Source of the DNA: Dyella sp. EPa41
GTDB taxonomy: Bacteria > Pseudomonadota > Gammaproteobacteria > Xanthomonadales > Rhodanobacteraceae
NCBI RefSeq assembly: GCF_016586165.1
Contig: NZ_BCPR01000039.1
Location: 1-44,959, forward strand
DNA length: 44,959 nt
Reading direction: 5' to 3'
Position numbers and translations under genes: made by a program
Part shown: positions 32,480 to 39,777 of the stretch, one piece after another
Position numbering within the stretch: the stretch's first letter is position 1
Layout of the letters: every line of letters starts with the position of its first letter
Notes under the pieces: generated by a model
Told to the model about the DNA's origin: nothing
What the model saw: only the letters and a program-made list of their open reading frames with translations
The model's database searches: none

Positions 32480-32660
32480 GAAAAAGGCCTTTCCCCTGCG
32501 CATCAGCGCTGCCGTGCTCGAAGCCATGCAGCGCTGGGCCGACGACGATCTGCGCAGCGTCAATGCGCAGATCGAGTTCGTTTTGCGCGAAGCGTTGCGC
32601 AAGCAGGGGCGCCTGAAGAAAGAGGCACCGGAGCCGGTAGCCGACGACGACGCCGACTGA
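32469..32660 (+). CDS. Arc-like ribbon-helix-helix protein
   Basis: A 63-residue protein. KKAFPLRISAAVLEAMQRWA gives the beta-strand plus first helix, and SVNAQIEFVLREALRKQG the second helix, including the N-A-Q-I/E-F-x-L pattern of Arc/MetJ-type DNA-binding proteins. The tail is acidic (EPVADDDAD). The ATG lies inside the SPFH gene (11-bp overlap), so expression is tied to it. It is the natural candidate for binding the palindromes at 31562-31584; this is inference. Confidence 0.82.
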   Translation: MAAEKKAFPLRISAAVLEAMQRWADDDLRSVNAQIEFVLREALRKQGRLKKEAPEPVADDDAD

Positions 32661-32759
32661 GCGCACGCGGTACCTTGCCGGCGATTCAACACCTCTTGCA
32701 CACCGGCGGCGCTAGGTTCGCTGCTTGCCCACCCGGCGAGTGACGAGCGGAGAACTTCC

Positions 32760-32957
32760 ATGGCAAACGACTACGCCCCCCTGCCCGACGGCCCGATCCT
32801 CTGCGATGCGTGCTCAAGAAGAGGCAAGCAGATCGAGATGCAGCCGCAGGAGACGCTTCCTCCCGATGCGCTCGAATGGGCGAGAAAAGAGAACACGGAA
32901 CTGCAGAGTTATCGCTGCCCCGAATGCGAGTCGGTGAACACGTTTCGCGTGGACTGA
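32760..32957 (+). CDS. Small protein with two CxxC pairs (zinc-ribbon-like), unknown
   Basis: A 65-residue protein. Two CxxC pairs, CDAC near residue 15 and CPEC near residue 53, are 35 residues apart and likely bind one zinc ion. Between them lies a charged helix (PPDALEWARKENTELQ). No family recognised. GGAG lies about 8 nt before the ATG. The next gene starts 77 bp later on the same strand. Confidence 0.65.
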   Translation: MANDYAPLPDGPILCDACSRRGKQIEMQPQETLPPDALEWARKENTELQSYRCPECESVNTFRVD

Positions 32958-33034
32958 GCACCATCGCAAGATCCGGATGGCCGGCATCCGTTGCCGACGG
33001 CAAGCTGCATGTAACGTTTCCATGGAGCACTGCC

Positions 33035-33499
33035 ATGCGCTTCCGCATCACGGGCTTGCCCGCCGAGCCGTTCATCGGCCTGTTCACGCTGTCCGACGAG
33101 GAACTCGCCGGGCGTCGCGCCGTGCGCGTGGTGGCCGACCAGCCGCATGGCTATCCGTGTCGCGTCAGCCTGACCGATGCCGAACCGGGGCAGTCGCTGA
33201 TCCTGCTGCACTACGAGCATCACGCGGTCGACTCGCCCTTTCGATCCAGCCATGCCATCTACATCCGCGAGGGTGAGCAACAGTACGATCGCGTGGACGA
33301 GGTGCCCGACCAGCTACGGCGTCGCTTGCTCTCGGTGCGCGGGTTCGATGCGCGCGGCATGTTGCGCGATGCCGACGTCGTCCAGGGCACGGCACTGGAG
33401 CCGCTGATCGATCGACTGTTCGCCGACAGCCAGGTGTCCTACCTGCATATCCATATGGCGCGCCCGGGATGCTACGCGGCGCGAGTGGATCGCGCCTAG
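33035..33499 (+). CDS. DUF1203-type protein
   Basis: A 154-residue soluble protein that fits the DUF1203 pattern: MRFRITGLPAEPFIGLFTLSDEEL, YPCRVSLTDAEPGQSLILLHYEHH, PFRSSHAIYIREG, LSVRGFDARGMLRDADVV and a His-rich end YLHIHMARPGCYAARVDRA. Function unknown. GGAG lies 7 nt before the ATG; the longer in-frame extension lacks support. Confidence 0.85.
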   Translation: MRFRITGLPAEPFIGLFTLSDEELAGRRAVRVVADQPHGYPCRVSLTDAEPGQSLILLHYEHHAVDSPFRSSHAIYIREGEQQYDRVDEVPDQLRRRLLSVRGFDARGMLRDADVVQGTALEPLIDRLFADSQVSYLHIHMARPGCYAARVDRA

Positions 33500-33503
33500 C
33501 GCC

Positions 33504-33890
33504 TCAACCGGAAGCGCGCGACGGCCGCGGCGCCAGCGCGATGCCCAGGGCCAACCAGCCGAGGATGAACGCCACGCCGCCCAGCGGCGTGATGGCGCCG
33601 AACCAGCGCGGCGCGCCCAAGGCCAGGGCGTACAGGCTGCCGCTGAACACCAAAATGCCCAACGGAAAGGCCGCCATCGCGACGCGACGCGCGCGCCCCG
33701 GCGTGGCGAGCGCCGCCAGCACCAGCGCCAGCGCATGCCAGAAGTGGTAGCTCACCGCCGTATGCCACAACTCGCTGCCCTGCGCATCGAGGACGCCGCG
33801 CAGGGCGTGGGCGCCGAAGGCGTCGAGCATCACGGCGGTCGCACCTGCAAGCCCGATGAGCACGCCAGTGACAAGGGTTGGGTGTCGCAT
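33504..33890 (-). CDS. DUF423 small membrane protein
   Basis: A 128-residue inner-membrane protein with four helices: VTGVLIGLAGATAVMLDAFGAHALR (with the family's A-F-G-A-H-A-L/x), WHTAVSYHFWHALALVLAAL, VAMAAFPLGILVFSGSLYALAL and PLGGVAFILGWLALGIA. DUF423 members have no established role. The ATG at 33890 begins the first helix. It is convergent with the DUF1203 gene (4-bp gap) and divergent from the SCO gene 50 bp away. Confidence 0.9.
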   Translation of the reverse strand: MRHPTLVTGVLIGLAGATAVMLDAFGAHALRGVLDAQGSELWHTAVSYHFWHALALVLAALATPGRARRVAMAAFPLGILVFSGSLYALALGAPRWFGAITPLGGVAFILGWLALGIALAPRPSRASG

Positions 33891-33940
33891 GGAGAGCGCT
33901 TCTTTCAACGGCCAGGCGGCCAGTGTCGTATGCTGGGAGG

Positions 33941-34579
33941 ATGATTCCCTTCCATCTTCGCACGACACTCCGCCACGCCGGCCGGCTGACGCTGATGCTC
34001 GCACTGCTGCTCGGCAGCCTGTTGCTGGTGGCCTGCAACCGCGGCGACGCCATCGAGTGGCGACTCACCAATGTGACGGGGCATATGCCCGACCTGGACT
34101 TCCGCCTGGTCGACGATCAGGGCAAGGCCGTCACCGGGCAGGACTACCGCGGCAAGGTGGTGCTGCTCTATTTCGGCTACACGCATTGCCCGGATGTCTG
34201 CCCCCTGACGCTCGCGCAACTGCATGTGGTGATGCAGCGCCTCGGTCCACTGGCCGACGGAGCGCGCATCCTGTTCGTGAGCGTGGACCCCGCGCGCGAC
34301 ACGCCCGCGATCATGCACGCCTACGTGAACGCGTTCGACCCGCGCGCCGTAGGCCTGTCGGGTACGCCGCGCGACATCGAGGCCTTGAGCAAGCGTTACC
34401 GTTCCGCCTTCACCCGAGAGCCCGACAAGGGCGACGGGCAATACGAAGTGAGCCACAGCTCGGCCATCTACGTCTTCGATCGCGATGGCAAGGCGCGCCT
34501 GCTGGCGACGCCAGCCAATCCGCAGGACGACCTCGTCCACGACCTGCACCTGATGCTGAGCCTGGGGAATCGGACATGA
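33941..34579 (+). CDS. SCO-family copper chaperone lipoprotein
   Basis: A 212-residue thioredoxin-fold protein that helps load the CuA centre of cytochrome c oxidase. The signal ends in a lipobox-like LLLVAC, acyl Cys about residue 32. Copper ligands: Cys83 and Cys87 in GYTHCPDVCPLT and a His near 171 in YEVSHSSAIYVFD. VVLLYFGY and LFVSVDPARDTP are further family motifs. The start is uncertain: GGGAGG directly abuts the ATG at 33941, and an in-frame GTG at 33923 is possible. Its stop overlaps the PCuAC gene start by 4 bp. Confidence 0.93.
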   Translation: MIPFHLRTTLRHAGRLTLMLALLLGSLLLVACNRGDAIEWRLTNVTGHMPDLDFRLVDDQGKAVTGQDYRGKVVLLYFGYTHCPDVCPLTLAQLHVVMQRLGPLADGARILFVSVDPARDTPAIMHAYVNAFDPRAVGLSGTPRDIEALSKRYRSAFTREPDKGDGQYEVSHSSAIYVFDRDGKARLLATPANPQDDLVHDLHLMLSLGNRT

Positions 34580-35049
34580 TCATTCGCACCGCGCGGGCCC
34601 TGCCCTTGCTGGCCACCGGCCTGCTGCTGGCCACCTCGGCGCATGCCGGCGAAGCCGAGCACATCCGTGCCAGCCACGCATGGATCCGCATCCTGCCGGG
34701 CGACCTGCCCGCAGGCGCCTATGTCGTGCTGGAAAACACCGGCGATCAGCCAGCCACGTTGCGCAGTGCAAACAGCACCCGCTACGGCAGCGTGATGCTG
34801 CACAAGAGCAGCTCCGAAGGCGGCGTCAGCCGCATGGCGATGGTCGAGAGCCTGGTGATCCCCGCGCACGGCGAGGCCGAACTCGCCCCCGGCGGCTACC
34901 ACCTGATGATGGGCAAGGCGAACCCGCCGGTAAAACCGGGCGACGAGGTGAAGCTCACCCTGCACTTCGACGATGGCAGCACCCTGGATACGGATTTCGT
35001 CACGCGCCCGGCGAATGCCACGGACGCCGGCGACGCGCACCAGCACTGA
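34576..35049 (+). CDS. Periplasmic PCu(A)C copper chaperone
   Basis: A 157-residue exported protein (signal ends SAHAGEAEH). The metal site matches the family formula H-x10-M-x21-H-x-M exactly: His76 (VMLHKSS), Met87, His109 and Met111 (GGYHLMM). PCu(A)C proteins deliver Cu(I) to the CuA site of cytochrome oxidase, working with SCO proteins. The ATGA overlap with the SCO gene makes a two-gene operon. A basic, His-ending tail (DAGDAHQH) may add weak copper binding. It faces the CtaG-type gene tail to tail. Confidence 0.93.
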   Translation: MIIRTARALPLLATGLLLATSAHAGEAEHIRASHAWIRILPGDLPAGAYVVLENTGDQPATLRSANSTRYGSVMLHKSSSEGGVSRMAMVESLVIPAHGEAELAPGGYHLMMGKANPPVKPGDEVKLTLHFDDGSTLDTDFVTRPANATDAGDAHQH

Positions 35050-35063
35050 CCTGCTTCATGCAC

Positions 35064-35130
35064 GAGCGCCCCCGGTGCGCGATGGCGGTTACCGAGGCAC
35101 GGCAGGTTCGCGCACCGGGTGCGCTCCTAC
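35064..35130. repeat. REP-like palindrome, copy 5 (degenerate)
   Basis: The right arm (35108-35130) is a good copy, ending GGGTGCGCTCCTAC. The left arm (about 35064-35082) has lost the outer GTAGG and pairs over about 19 bp with one mismatch. It fills the convergent gap between the PCuAC and CtaG-type genes and comes within 1 bp of the latter's frame end at 35127, slightly overlapping it. Confidence 0.75.
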
Positions 35131-35990
35131 AAGGCGTCGCTGGCCGCGGCCTGGCGTCGCGGCCATGGTTTCCGGCGGATGCGCCCGTTGCGCGAGAGCC
35201 GCAACCATTGGCGCATCGCCAGCAGGCCGCCGATGGACTCGATGATCGCCGCAGGCACCCACATGATCACGCCACCGACCAGCTGCGCGGTAAGCACGTT
35301 GAAGGTGAACGCGCGTCCGCAGATCTCGAAGATCGGGTAGAGATCGGTCTTGGAAAACGTGACGATGGCGCCGGCAAGAATCTGCGGCGTCATCGTGATG
35401 CCAGGGGAAAGCACGCGCATGCCCGGCGTCATGCGACCGGGCGGGCGCGGCCGGTGATCCAGCACCAGCCACCAGTAGCTGAAGCCGCTGACCAGCATCG
35501 ACCAGTTCATGAAGCGGTAGATGCGCCAATCCAGCATCGCCAGCGTCTGCATCGACGGGATCAGCCAGACCAGGATGAAGGCGACGAACAGGATGGTCGC
35601 GACCGCCGGATTCAGGAACACCGCGCTGAACAGGCGCCAGGGCCACGATCGCAACACCGGCCGCAGCAGGCGGACGCGCCACGGCAACGGCAACCCCTTG
35701 CGCAACACCGTTCCCGGGTAGGACGCAATGATCAGCAGCGGCGCCAGGTGATGCAGCAGCACCTGCTGGATGCGATGCATGAAGAATTCATGCTCGAAGA
35801 AGAAATCCAGGTACGTGTGCAGCGAGACATAGATCATCGCCATGCCAAGCCAGAACGCCAGCTGGCGACCGATGCCGACCGGCAGGCGACGGCAACCGCG
35901 GACATACAGCACGCTGCAGGCCACGAAGCTCAGCAGGAATACCCAGGAAAACTCCCAGGGCACGATCCACTTGATCACGCTTGCCATCAT
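35127..35990 (-). CDS. CtaG-type cytochrome c oxidase assembly protein (caa3_CtaG)
   Basis: A 287-residue membrane protein with about seven helices. Family features: FFEHEFFMHRIQQVLLHHLAPLLI with the conserved histidines, PAVATILFVAFILVWLIPSM, RFMNWSMLVSGFSYWWLVLDHRP and LVGGVIMWVPAAIIESIGGLL. This is the PF09678 type, distinct from the Cox11 type that also bears the name CtaG, and is linked to copper delivery to oxidases. The C-terminal tail is basic. Its last codons fall inside REP-like copy 5. Two adjacent ATG codons are possible starts. Confidence 0.9.
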   Translation of the reverse strand: MMASVIKWIVPWEFSWVFLLSFVACSVLYVRGCRRLPVGIGRQLAFWLGMAMIYVSLHTYLDFFFEHEFFMHRIQQVLLHHLAPLLIIASYPGTVLRKGLPLPWRVRLLRPVLRSWPWRLFSAVFLNPAVATILFVAFILVWLIPSMQTLAMLDWRIYRFMNWSMLVSGFSYWWLVLDHRPRPPGRMTPGMRVLSPGITMTPQILAGAIVTFSKTDLYPIFEICGRAFTFNVLTAQLVGGVIMWVPAAIIESIGGLLAMRQWLRLSRNGRIRRKPWPRRQAAASDAL

Positions 35991-36042
35991 CGAACGATTC
36001 CGTGCCGGATCAACGGCGACCGCACATCATAGCCTGCCCGTC

Positions 36043-37950
36043 TCACCCTGAGACCCGGCGACGGCTGCGGCGCGAACGTCGCCAGCCATAGAGCAGGCCG
36101 AACAGCGTCACCAGGGATGGCACCAGCACGATGTTGATGAACTTGAGCCGCAGCCCCAGCGCATCGATCTCGGCATTGAACTGGTGCTGCACGTCGCGCA
36201 GTTCCTTGTTGATCGCCAGCTGGCGCCGCAGGAACTGCTCGATCTCCGCGCGCTGTTCCGCACTCGCCGCATCGCCACGCGCCGCCTTGGCCGGCTGCAG
36301 CTCGTTCAGGCGCGAGCGCGTGACGGCCAGCTCGCGCTGCAGTTCCTGCTTCTTGGCCAGGTACTTCTGGTCGGCGGCGCTCTGCAGCGCCAGCACGCGC
36401 GTGAACGGCCGCTGCGAGCTGACCCTGCCATGGATGGACAGCAGCGCCGAGGAGCCGCTCAGGTTGTCCGCGATATTGGTGATGAAATCGCCGTTGTTGG
36501 CGAGCGCGCTGAGCTGCGGCTGGCCGAGCAGGCTCTGCGTGTAGGACACCCACAGGCGATCGCTGAGCAGGTCCGTATCGGCCACCAGGATCACCTCGGC
36601 GTTGTCGCCCGATATGCCCAGGTGGCCCGGAAGCCTGGCCCGGTCGGGGAAAGCGCTGGCAAAGGTTCCGCGCACGCGCGCCGCGATCACGTAGTGGTTG
36701 TTGTCCGGCTTGTAGTTGTCCAGCAGCCCGCCCGGATTGTTGATCGACTCGCGCACGCGCTGGCTGGGCACGACCTCGGCATCGGTCGTGCTCTGCATCA
36801 AGGGTTGCAGGCGCGAGCTGGTTCCCGGCGAGAGATCGAAATAACCCGCGCTGGAGACATTGATGCGCTGCAGGCTCGCGGTGATCACGTCGTCATGGCT
36901 GAGCTCCTGCTGCCCGAGGCCAAGCATCGCCGGGTGGATCATCGAGCTGGAGTCGGCAAGTTCGATGCGCAGCGCGCGCGAACGGTCCAGCACCACCTTC
37001 TGCGGGTCGTACTGCACGCCCCAGGTCTCGAACAGCTTCGCCAGGTCCGAATTGTGGTCGTCGGTGTTGCCGTTGCTGTCCACGAACGGCGTGTTGTCCA
37101 TTTCCGCCACCGGATCGACGAACACCACCAGGTGCCCGCCCCGCAATACATACTGGTCGATCGCGTAGAGCGCGTCCGCCGGAAGCGCCTTGGGATGGAT
37201 CACCAGCAGCGCCTTGATATCGCTGTCGATGCGCTTGAGCCTGCTTGCATCGAGAGCCTTCACGTCGAACTGCTGGCCAAGCTGGCGCATCACCGTCCAT
37301 GGCTGCTCGCCGATGACCGGGTTGCCTTCCACCGGCAAGCTCGTGATCAGGCCCACGTGCGGCTTGGAAGGCTGGTCCAGCTCGTAGAGCAGCTTGGCGA
37401 TGTCGTATTCGAGGAAGGTCTCGCGCGTGGGATCGAGCAGCGGAATGCTCAGCGTATTGCCGGGCAGGCGCTCCTCGCTGTCGCTCTCGCTGTCTGCATT
37501 GGCCGGCAGCGTGCTGCCCACCAGGCCGAAGAACACGCGCTCGCCGTTGCTGCCGCCGCTGATGGGCGTGAGGCCATGGCCTTCCGCGCTGACCTCGTCA
37601 TCGGAATACGGCACCGGATCCACGAATTGCAGGCGCAGTCGTCCGTGCGAGCGGGCCACCATCTCCTGCAGCATCTCCCTCACGCGCTGCTCGTAGGTGC
37701 GCAACTGCGGAAGATCGCGTGCGGCGTGCTCGGAGAAATACAGCGTGAGCTTCAACGGCGCACGCAGGTTGTCCACGATGTGGATGGTGCCGGGGGTCAG
37801 CGTGTACAGGCGATCGGAGGTGAGATCGATGCGCCCCAGTCGCATCCATCGGCTGCTGCCCAGCGTGATGGCAACGAACACGATGGCCAGCAGCACCAGG
37901 GCCGCAAGCAGCACCACGCGACGGCGGGAACGAAGGCGCGCCATGGTCAT
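36043..37950 (-). CDS. GldG-family ABC-associated protein
   Basis: A 635-residue protein: one N-terminal helix (VVLLAALVLLAIVFVAITLG), a long periplasmic part with the ABC_transp_aux region (IDLTSDRLYTLTPGTIHIVDNL, YVLRGGHLVVFVDPVAEMDN), a coiled-coil segment near 560-605 (KKQELQRELAVTRSRLNELQ) and a C-terminal helix followed by a very basic tail (GWRRSRRSRRRVSG). GldG-like proteins accompany GldA/GldF ABC systems outside the gliding Bacteroidota as well; the transported substrate is unknown. Its start overlaps the permease stop by 4 bp. Confidence 0.9.
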   Translation of the reverse strand: MTMARLRSRRRVVLLAALVLLAIVFVAITLGSSRWMRLGRIDLTSDRLYTLTPGTIHIVDNLRAPLKLTLYFSEHAARDLPQLRTYEQRVREMLQEMVARSHGRLRLQFVDPVPYSDDEVSAEGHGLTPISGGSNGERVFFGLVGSTLPANADSESDSEERLPGNTLSIPLLDPTRETFLEYDIAKLLYELDQPSKPHVGLITSLPVEGNPVIGEQPWTVMRQLGQQFDVKALDASRLKRIDSDIKALLVIHPKALPADALYAIDQYVLRGGHLVVFVDPVAEMDNTPFVDSNGNTDDHNSDLAKLFETWGVQYDPQKVVLDRSRALRIELADSSSMIHPAMLGLGQQELSHDDVITASLQRINVSSAGYFDLSPGTSSRLQPLMQSTTDAEVVPSQRVRESINNPGGLLDNYKPDNNHYVIAARVRGTFASAFPDRARLPGHLGISGDNAEVILVADTDLLSDRLWVSYTQSLLGQPQLSALANNGDFITNIADNLSGSSALLSIHGRVSSQRPFTRVLALQSAADQKYLAKKQELQRELAVTRSRLNELQPAKAARGDAASAEQRAEIEQFLRRQLAINKELRDVQHQFNAEIDALGLRLKFINIVLVPSLVTLFGLLYGWRRSRRSRRRVSG

Positions 37951-38681
37951 GGCGTCCGCTTCAGGTCGAGCACCAGCACGCCGGCCATCAGCCAGGCCGC
38001 CATGCTCAGCACGAAGTACAGCAGGTCGCGCGTATCCAGCACGCCGCGCGAGATCGCCTCGAAATGGCGAAGCATGCTCAGGTGCGCCAGGCCGTTCACC
38101 AGCTTGCGCGGCAGCGCGCCCTGGAAGAATTCCATCACCTGCGGCTGCCCCACCAGTATCAGCAGGAAGCACACCACCAGTGTCAGCACGAAGGCCACCA
38201 CCTGGCTCTGCGTCACCGCCGAGAGGCACGCGCCGATGGCGAGGAAGGCGCCGGCCATCAGCCAGCTGCCGATATAGCCGGCGAGGATCACGCCGTTGTC
38301 GGGCGAGCCCAGGTAATTCACCGTGAGCCAGATCGGGAAGGTAAGGAACAAGGCGAGCCCGATGAACAGCCACGCCGCGATGAACTTGCCCAGCATGGCC
38401 TGGCCCAGCGTGAGCGGCAGGCTGAGCAGCAGCTCCAGCGTGCCACCCTTGGCCTCTTCCGCCCACATGCGCATCGACACGGCCGGCACCAGCACCAGGT
38501 ACAGCCAGGGGTGCATCACGAAGAACGGCTGCAAGTCGGCCTGCCTGCGTTCGTAGAAGTCGCCGGCGTAGAAGGTGAGGATGCCGGACATCACCAGGAA
38601 GATCACCAGGAACACGTACGCCACCGGCGTGACGAAATAACTGCGCAGCTCGCGCCGCACCACCGCCGCGACGGGACTCAT
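37947..38681 (-). CDS. GldF-type ABC transporter permease
   Basis: A 244-residue ABC-2 type permease with six predicted helices: VTPVAYVFLVIFLVMSGILTFYAG, LVLVPAVSMRMWAEEAKGGTLELLLSLPLT (the conserved E-x-x-x-G-T-L-E-L-L motif), FIGLALFLTFPIWLTVNYLG and YFVLSMAAWLMAGVLVLDL. It is the membrane partner of the ATPase encoded upstream; stop and start overlap both neighbours by 4 bp. Confidence 0.92.
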   Translation of the reverse strand: MSPVAAVVRRELRSYFVTPVAYVFLVIFLVMSGILTFYAGDFYERRQADLQPFFVMHPWLYLVLVPAVSMRMWAEEAKGGTLELLLSLPLTLGQAMLGKFIAAWLFIGLALFLTFPIWLTVNYLGSPDNGVILAGYIGSWLMAGAFLAIGACLSAVTQSQVVAFVLTLVVCFLLILVGQPQVMEFFQGALPRKLVNGLAHLSMLRHFEAISRGVLDTRDLLYFVLSMAAWLMAGVLVLDLKRTP

Positions 38682-39610
38682 GCCCTGCCCTCCACGCCGG
38701 TGGTGATGTGGCGGAACACTTCGTCCAGGCGACCGCGTTCCAGCTGGATCTCGGAGACTTCCAGCCCCTGCTGCCGCAACAGCGTTTCCACCGGTTCGAG
38801 GATGCGTTCGCCCGGACGGGGGAATACCGTGATGCGCCCGTCCATCGGATCCACCTCGATCGAAGCCACCTGTGGCAGGCGACCGAGCATTTCCTGCGAG
38901 ACGCCGCTACCCGGCGCGCTGAAGGACACCGCGCCGTGATAGCGCGAACGCGCCTCCAGCTCGGCCGGCGTGGCGTCGGCGAGCAGCCGGCCATTGGCGA
39001 TGATCACCACGCGGTTGCACAGCGCATGCACTTCTTCCAGCAGGTGGGTGGAGATGAGGATGGTGCGGTCGCGCGCCATCGCGTCGATCAGCTGCCGCAC
39101 GGTGTGCTTCTGGTTCGGGTCGAGGCCATCGGTGGGTTCGTCCAGCATCAGCACCTGCGGGTCGTGCACGATGGCCTGCGCCAGGCCCACGCGGCGACGC
39201 AGACCCTTGGACAAGGTGTCGATGCACTGGTCGAGCACGCCTTCCAGCTGCAGGCCGCCGACGACGCGTTCGAAGCGCCGAAAGCCTTCGTCACGCTGCA
39301 GGCCGCGCATGCGGATGATGAAGGTGAGGAACTCGCGCACCGTCAGTTCGCCGTAGCTCGGCGCGCCCTCGGGCAGATAGCCGAGTGCGCGCTTGGCCTT
39401 CAGCGGCTCCTTGAGCACGTCGTGTCCGCAGACGCGTGCCGTGCCCGAACTGGGCGCGAGGAAGCCGGCGATCATGCGCATCACCGTGGTCTTGCCGGCG
39501 CCATTGGGGCCAAGCAGGCCCAGCACCTGGCCCGGTTCGGCCCGGAAGCTCAGCGAATCCACGGCGGTCAAGGCGCCGTAGCGCCGGGTGAGCTGTTCGG
39601 TTTCGATCAT
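38678..39610 (-). CDS. ABC transporter ATP-binding protein (GldA-type)
   Basis: A 310-residue ATPase. Walker A GLLGPNGAGKTTVMRMIAG at about 34-52, signature LSKGLRRRVGLAQAIVHDP near 137, Walker B VLMLDEPTDGLDPNQ near 157 and the H-loop ILISTHLLEEVHAL. The last 80 residues form an accessory domain typical of ABC-2 exporters. First gene of a three-gene operon with the permease and GldG-like genes. A longer in-frame extension upstream is rejected, because the ATG at 39610 begins the domain directly. Confidence 0.93.
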   Translation of the reverse strand: MIETEQLTRRYGALTAVDSLSFRAEPGQVLGLLGPNGAGKTTVMRMIAGFLAPSSGTARVCGHDVLKEPLKAKRALGYLPEGAPSYGELTVREFLTFIIRMRGLQRDEGFRRFERVVGGLQLEGVLDQCIDTLSKGLRRRVGLAQAIVHDPQVLMLDEPTDGLDPNQKHTVRQLIDAMARDRTILISTHLLEEVHALCNRVVIIANGRLLADATPAELEARSRYHGAVSFSAPGSGVSQEMLGRLPQVASIEVDPMDGRITVFPRPGERILEPVETLLRQQGLEVSEIQLERGRLDEVFRHITTGVEGRA

Positions 39611-39729
39611 GTCCGGTCGAGGCAAGAGGCGGGCCGCGCAACGCGCATGGCCATCGTGGATCAGCGAGTCGACCCGCAATGTAACCGAAAAGTTCGCCGT
39701 TACCGGTCGATGCGGGCATCGGAAATGAA

Positions 39730-39754
39730 AAGGCCCTTCGCGAGGAAGGGCCTT
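39730..39754 (-). terminator. Intrinsic terminator of the SRPBCC-GyrI gene
   Basis: AAGGCCCTTC and GAAGGGCCTT form a perfect 10-bp stem with a 5-nt loop. On the minus strand it is followed by TTTTCATTT. It lies 24 bp after the stop at 39778. Confidence 0.85.
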
Positions 39755-39777
39755 CTCGATGCGTTGCCGCGGGCGGC

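Noticed and set aside
37951-38994. N-terminal extension of the GldG-like frame over the permease and ATPase genes
   Set aside because: The permease and ATPase occupy other frames with clear motifs, and an ATGA overlap gives a natural start at 37950.
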